From Alphaproteobacteria bacterium (lineage in GTDB: Bacteria > Pseudomonadota > Alphaproteobacteria > UBA8366): a stretch of DNA of 9,428 bases. The stretch is from the NCBI GenBank assembly GCA_018665505.1, contig JABJCS010000722.1, positions 1 to 9,428 on the forward strand, written 5' to 3'. Made by a program: the position numbers and the translations under genes. Below are positions 5,960-9,428 of the stretch, one piece after another; positions within the stretch are counted from its first letter, which is position 1, and each line of letters starts with the position of its first letter. The notes beneath the pieces are model-generated. The model made no database searches. It saw only the letters and a list, made by a program, of their open reading frames with translations, and was not told the origin of the DNA.

Positions 5960-7308
5960 TAAGCGGCACCGCTCCAGTCGCGTACCGGGGGCACCGGCAC
6001 GCCAACATTCTCGCGCAGGGTGGTCCCCGCATAATCCTTGTGATAGAGGCCGCGGCGCTGCAGTTCGGGGACGACGTGGTTGACGATATCCTCGTAGGAG
6101 CCCGGCACATAGCTCGCCGCGAAGACGAAGCCGTCGCACGCACGCTCGACGAACCATTCTTCGAGTTGATCGGCGACTTCCTTGGGCCCGCCGACGATAG
6201 GATCGCGCGGCCGTCCGCGTTGGCTATGGGTGATGAAGTCGCGCACGGTCGGGTTCGGCGAGCCACTCAATTGCACGACCCGGTCTCGGATCGCCTGGAG
6301 GCCTTGGATGCCGGCCAACTCGTCATCGGTGAAGGCTTCGTCCATATCCTTTGTCGCGAAGTCGAAGTTGAGCGCTTCGGACAACAAGGACAATGCGTCG
6401 CCCTCGGTTGGTAACTTTTCGATAAGCGCGTATTTGTCTTCTGCCTCCGACTTCGTCGCTGCCGCGACTGTGTATATCGCCGGCGTGATTTTGACGTGCT
6501 CCGGATCGCGCCCACCCTTGGCAACGTCGGCCTTGAAGGCGGCGTATTCCCTTTTGCCGATTTCGATATTCGGATAATTGAGAAATATAAGATCACCCCA
6601 ACGTGCGCCGAACTGCTTGCCGCGTCCGCTCTGGCCCGCCTGGATGATCATCGGATGTCCTTGCGGTGAACGCGGCACAGTGAAGGGGCCGCGAGATTTG
6701 AAAAATTCACCATCGTGATCCAGGCGATGAACCTTTTTTGGGTGTGCGAAGCGACCGGTGGACTTGTCTTGGAGGATCGCGTCGTCCTCCCAAGCGTCCC
6801 AATGGCCATGCACGACGTCCATGAACTCGTCTGCTCGGTCATAGCGAAGGTCGTGGGCGATCACCCCGTCACGACCCATGTTCTGCGCTTCGCCGTCATT
6901 TAACGAGGTAACAACGTTCCAGGCAGCCCGCCCGTTGGTCATCAAATCCAGTGTGGAGAAGACCCGCGCGACATGGAACGGCTCGTAGTAACTGGTTGAA
7001 TAAGTGGCGCCGAGACCGAGGCGGCTGGTCGCCATGCCCATCACGGTCAGAACCGTGACCGGATCCATCTTCACACAGCGTATGCCGTGCTCGACCGTAT
7101 GCTCGTGGTTTCGGCCGTACATATCCGGCATGGAGAGTCGGTCATCGAAGAAGCCGAGATGAAATTTACCTTCCTCCAGCACGCGGCCGAGATGGCGATA
7201 ATAGTCCGGAGACCAGGTGTCGCCTCGAGAGTCGGGATGGCGCCAGGAGCTGGCCAGATTTGTGCAGTTCTGGGCTTGAAGGAAAGCGACAAATGTCATC
7301 TGGCGCAT
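5959..7308 (-). CDS. LLM-class FMN-dependent monooxygenase (NtaA/SnaA/DszA type)
   Basis: A 449-residue flavin-dependent monooxygenase of the bacterial luciferase-like superfamily, in the branch that includes nitrilotriacetate monooxygenase NtaA, pristinamycin synthase SnaA and the desulfurisation enzyme DszA. These use reduced FMN from a separate reductase plus O2 to cleave C-N or C-S bonds. Visible signs are the N-terminal strand MTFVAFLQ, FHLGFFDD (49-56), the family signature TNGRAAWNVVTS (124-135), the FMN-phosphate loop QAGQSGRG (223-230) in place of the common AGxSxxG, and a C-terminal PELQRRGLYHKDYAGTTLRE (414-432). ATG 7308 has GGGAG seven bases upstream; an upstream in-frame ATG at 7389 would add 27 atypical residues without a ribosome site. 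It is the first gene of the operon, 43 nt ahead of GGT. No flavin reductase is in the window. Substrate unknown. Confidence 0.93.
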   Translation of the reverse strand: MRQMTFVAFLQAQNCTNLASSWRHPDSRGDTWSPDYYRHLGRVLEEGKFHLGFFDDRLSMPDMYGRNHEHTVEHGIRCVKMDPVTVLTVMGMATSRLGLGATYSTSYYEPFHVARVFSTLDLMTNGRAAWNVVTSLNDGEAQNMGRDGVIAHDLRYDRADEFMDVVHGHWDAWEDDAILQDKSTGRFAHPKKVHRLDHDGEFFKSRGPFTVPRSPQGHPMIIQAGQSGRGKQFGARWGDLIFLNYPNIEIGKREYAAFKADVAKGGRDPEHVKITPAIYTVAAATKSEAEDKYALIEKLPTEGDALSLLSEALNFDFATKDMDEAFTDDELAGIQGLQAIRDRVVQLSGSPNPTVRDFITHSQRGRPRDPIVGGPKEVADQLEEWFVERACDGFVFAASYVPGSYEDIVNHVVPELQRRGLYHKDYAGTTLRENVGVPVPPVRDWSGAA

Positions 7309-7476
7309 GCTGGTCTCCCATTTGAATTCAGACGGTAACAGAAAAATTGAAGCGACCCGCGGGACCGGCAAGGGAGTGGCCTGTAACATAGCGTCGCACC
7401 ATCCGATGTACTGCCCGCGCTTGACGCATGCTATCGTTCACACCACCTGACAATGACACAGTCTTGGGAAACTAAA
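7309..7476. promoter_or_regulatory. Divergent promoter region between the operon and the MBL hydrolase
   Basis: These 168 nt separate two divergently transcribed units and must hold both promoters. TTGACG at 7421-7426 (plus strand) is a good -35 for the hydrolase, but no matching -10 stands out. On the minus strand TTGCCG (7371-7366) is followed by an AT-rich stretch at 7342-7348 at roughly the right distance for the operon. An 8-nt palindrome CCCGCGGG lies at 7356-7363. No regulator gene is present in the window. Confidence 0.45.
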
Positions 7477-8367
7477 ATGACCATACCTTTCGTGCGGGAA
7501 GTCGAATTTGAATACGGCGTTGTCGATCAAGTGAGCCCGATGATCCGCCGCGTGATTTGCAACAATCCGGGTGGATTCACGTTTCATGGCACGGGCACCT
7601 ATATTATCGGCCACGGCGAAGTGGCGGTGATCGATCCGGGACCGCTCGACGACGCGCATATAGCGGCCTTGGAAAAGGCGGTCGAGGGCGAGACGGTCAG
7701 CCATATTTTGATCACGCATACACACCGGGATCATTCACCGGCAGCGGCGCCATTCAAAAAATCCACCGGCGCGCCGACTTACGGCTATGGCCCGCATGGT
7801 GGCGACCGGGGCGGTCCGGTCGTGGAGGAAGGCGGCGACTACGAATTCGTGCCCGATCATGTCATTAAAGACGGCGATGTGATCGAAGGGAACGGTTGGA
7901 CCGTCGAGGCCATCCACACGCCGGGTCATACGTCGAACCATATTTGTTTCGCGCTACGCGAGGAGAACGCGATCTTCAGCGGCGATCATGTCATGGGATG
8001 GTCGACATCGGTGATCTCTCCGCCCGACGGCAATATGGCGGATTATATGTCGTCTCTGAAAAAAATGCTGACTCGTGAGGAAGGAATCTATTGGCCGACC
8101 CATGGTCCTGCCATCACCGAGCCGAAGCCCCATGTGGAGGCCTTCATGGCCCATCGCGCCGGACGGGAAGACGCCATTCTTGAGTGTATCCGCGATGGAC
8201 GGACGACGATCCCTGCGATGGTGGAAGTCATGTACGCGGAGGTCGATCCGCGTTTGCATCGCGCGGCGGGGCGCTCGGTCTTTGCGCATCTCCTGCATAT
8301 GGCGGAGACCGGCCGAGTGCTCACACAAGGGACACCGTCGCCCGACGGCGAGTTCGCCCTGCCGTAG
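7477..8367 (+). CDS. Metallo-beta-lactamase-fold hydrolase, LACTB2-like
   Basis: A 296-residue cytoplasmic metallohydrolase. All expected dinuclear zinc ligands are present: HTHRDH at 81-86 (His81, His83, Asp85, His86), His151 in TPGHT, Asp170 in SGDH and His209 in PTHG. The C-terminal 70 residues, rich in Arg, His and Leu, match the winged-helix extension found in LACTB2-type proteins. This separates it from glyoxalase II, though both hydrolyse esters or thioesters in some members and human LACTB2 is an endoribonuclease. I chose ATG 7477 because GGGA lies seven bases upstream and conserved sequence starts at IPFVRE; the in-frame ATG at 7453 lacks a ribosome site and would add eight residues. 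It is divergent from the operon and ends 18 nt from the convergent MFS gene. The substrate is not evident. Confidence 0.9.
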   Translation: MTIPFVREVEFEYGVVDQVSPMIRRVICNNPGGFTFHGTGTYIIGHGEVAVIDPGPLDDAHIAALEKAVEGETVSHILITHTHRDHSPAAAPFKKSTGAPTYGYGPHGGDRGGPVVEEGGDYEFVPDHVIKDGDVIEGNGWTVEAIHTPGHTSNHICFALREENAIFSGDHVMGWSTSVISPPDGNMADYMSSLKKMLTREEGIYWPTHGPAITEPKPHVEAFMAHRAGREDAILECIRDGRTTIPAMVEVMYAEVDPRLHRAAGRSVFAHLLHMAETGRVLTQGTPSPDGEFALP

Positions 8368-8385
8368 GATAGTTGATCGTTGGGG

Positions 8386-9428
8386 CTAATCGGCGTCCGC
8401 TTCCCGTGCTTCGGTGAGGTGCGGCTTGGCGATGTGGATAACGAGCCACCAAACAATGCAGATAATCGCGCCGATGGCGATCGGCCAACGTAGGCTCGTA
8501 TAGTCCGAAATCCATCCCATCGCGATGGCACCAACGGCGGGAGCTGCTCTATAGAGGGCGCCATAGATTCCGAGGACGCGGCCGCGGATATCGTCGGGGA
8601 CCGATAATTGTATCACCGCCACGGTTCCGATCGTTGAGGCGGTGGCGGTGAATGCCGCAATTGTCGCAAATCCAACGGCTGTCCAAAAATTAGGTGCTAC
8701 ACTGAGCGCCAAAGCGGCGAGGCCAAATAGAAGAATATGTCCAATAATGGCGGCATAAGTGCAGCGGGAATCGGGCCGGTGCGCTATCCAAAGACACGCG
8801 GCAATGGTGCCTGCACCGACCGCGCCCGCCAGCCATGAGAATCCGTTCGCACCTTCCCTGAAAATACCATCGGCGAGGCCAGGGAGGAGTTCGAAAATCG
8901 GTCGGCCGAAAACGGACAACAACAAGAACGACCAGATGACCGGACCAACCGCCGGGTGCAACGTTGTAAATCTCACGCCGATTGAGAACTCATGCCGGAA
9001 ACCTTTCCATTCGGTCAAACAGCGGGATTTGTCGCCAATTCGCAGAAAAGGTAAGACAACGATCATCACGCCATAGAGCACTGCGGCGGCGAGGAAGGCG
9101 TGCGATGCCTCCCCGAATGCCAAGATAGGGCCGACCAAAAGAGGTCCCGCAAATCGCGCGGCATGTGCGTTGATCGACATTAAAGTGACAGCTCTGGCGA
9201 TTTGCGGCTTTGAGACGAGCGTTGCCGTCAGCGACATGCGAACCGGTTGTTGAATGCCTGCAATCAGGCCATTGAGAACGGCGAAAGAGAGAAGCCAATA
9301 TCGATCGATATGGCCATCCGAAATGAAGCTCGCCAAGATGAGTACCAGTGCCACATTGCTCGTTTGGCAAAGTAGTGTGAGGCGTTTGCGGTTTAACCGA
9401 TCCGCCAAAATACCCGCGACCGGACCAA
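8386..9428 (-). CDS. MFS transporter, EntS-like exporter family, 5' end missing
   Basis: The C-terminal 346 residues of an inner-membrane major facilitator protein; the gene continues beyond the right edge, with probably 50-70 residues missing. The visible part opens with GPVAGILADRLNRKR, the classic MFS motif A between helices 2 and 3. Hydrophobic segments follow at about 12-30, 37-53, 86-122, 155-168, 188-209, 217-237, 242-267, 285-300 and 305-327, numbered from the TTG at 9408. The segment SVPDDIRGRVLGIYGALYRA is typical of the MFS_3/enterobactin exporter EntS group, so proton-driven export of a small molecule is the likely role. Ligand unknown. It is transcribed toward the metallo-beta-lactamase gene with an 18-nt gap and no visible terminator, so the transcripts may overlap. 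Charged C-terminal tail EAREADAD; stop codon TAG. Confidence 0.92.
   Translation of the reverse strand, partial: GPVAGILADRLNRKRLTLLCQTSNVALVLILASFISDGHIDRYWLLSFAVLNGLIAGIQQPVRMSLTATLVSKPQIARAVTLMSINAHAARFAGPLLVGPILAFGEASHAFLAAAVLYGVMIVVLPFLRIGDKSRCLTEWKGFRHEFSIGVRFTTLHPAVGPVIWSFLLLSVFGRPIFELLPGLADGIFREGANGFSWLAGAVGAGTIAACLWIAHRPDSRCTYAAIIGHILLFGLAALALSVAPNFWTAVGFATIAAFTATASTIGTVAVIQLSVPDDIRGRVLGIYGALYRAAPAVGAIAMGWISDYTSLRWPIAIGAIICIVWWLVIHIAKPHLTEAREADAD

Noticed and set aside
5916..6266. An extended 717-residue version of the GGT-family protein
   Set aside because: The extra N-terminal sequence overlaps the monooxygenase coding region in another frame and is low-complexity; a good ribosome site and family homology start at 5915.

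Overview
The window is GC-rich, dense bacterial DNA. Codon use and protein types (EgtB of the DinB-FGE kind, an NtaA/SnaA-type flavin monooxygenase, a LACTB2-like hydrolase) suggest an alphaproteobacterium. No rRNA, tRNA or other taxonomic marker is present, so this is an inference. I see no insertion sequence, integrase, CRISPR array or phage gene.

Layout. Reading leftward on the minus strand from about 7308 there is a tight four-gene operon: an FMN-dependent monooxygenase (5959-7308), a gamma-glutamyltransferase-family protein (4113-5915), an HGGYW-type alpha/beta hydrolase resembling kynurenine formamidase (3250-4113) and a glutathione S-transferase (2592-3221). Gaps are 43 nt, a 1-nt TGATG overlap, and 28 nt. 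After a 274-nt non-coding gap with inverted repeats comes egtB (1013-2317), then a 132-nt gap, then a Cys-nucleophile alpha/beta hydrolase (134-880). To the right of the operon, a metallo-beta-lactamase-fold hydrolase (7477-8367) is transcribed divergently. It converges on an MFS exporter (8386-9428) that runs off the right edge.

The clearest anomaly is in egtB, the ergothioneine sulfoxide synthase gene. It reads as one full-length 434-codon frame broken only by an amber codon at 2138-2140, where the family has a conserved Trp (TGG to TAG). Three neighbouring genes end in TAG, so amber recoding is unlikely; a recent nonsense mutation or a base error fits better. A second oddity is at the left edge: bases 1-39 match the 3' end of the GST gene (2589-2624) at DNA and peptide level, including its stop codon, as if a GST gene copy had been lost there.

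Together the operon suggests uptake-independent, cytoplasmic breakdown or detoxification of small thiol, glutathione or amide compounds: GST for conjugation or disulfide chemistry, GGT family for gamma-glutamyl or amide cleavage, formamidase-like hydrolase for amide or ester cleavage, and flavin monooxygenase for C-S or C-N oxidation. The actual substrate cannot be read from the sequence.
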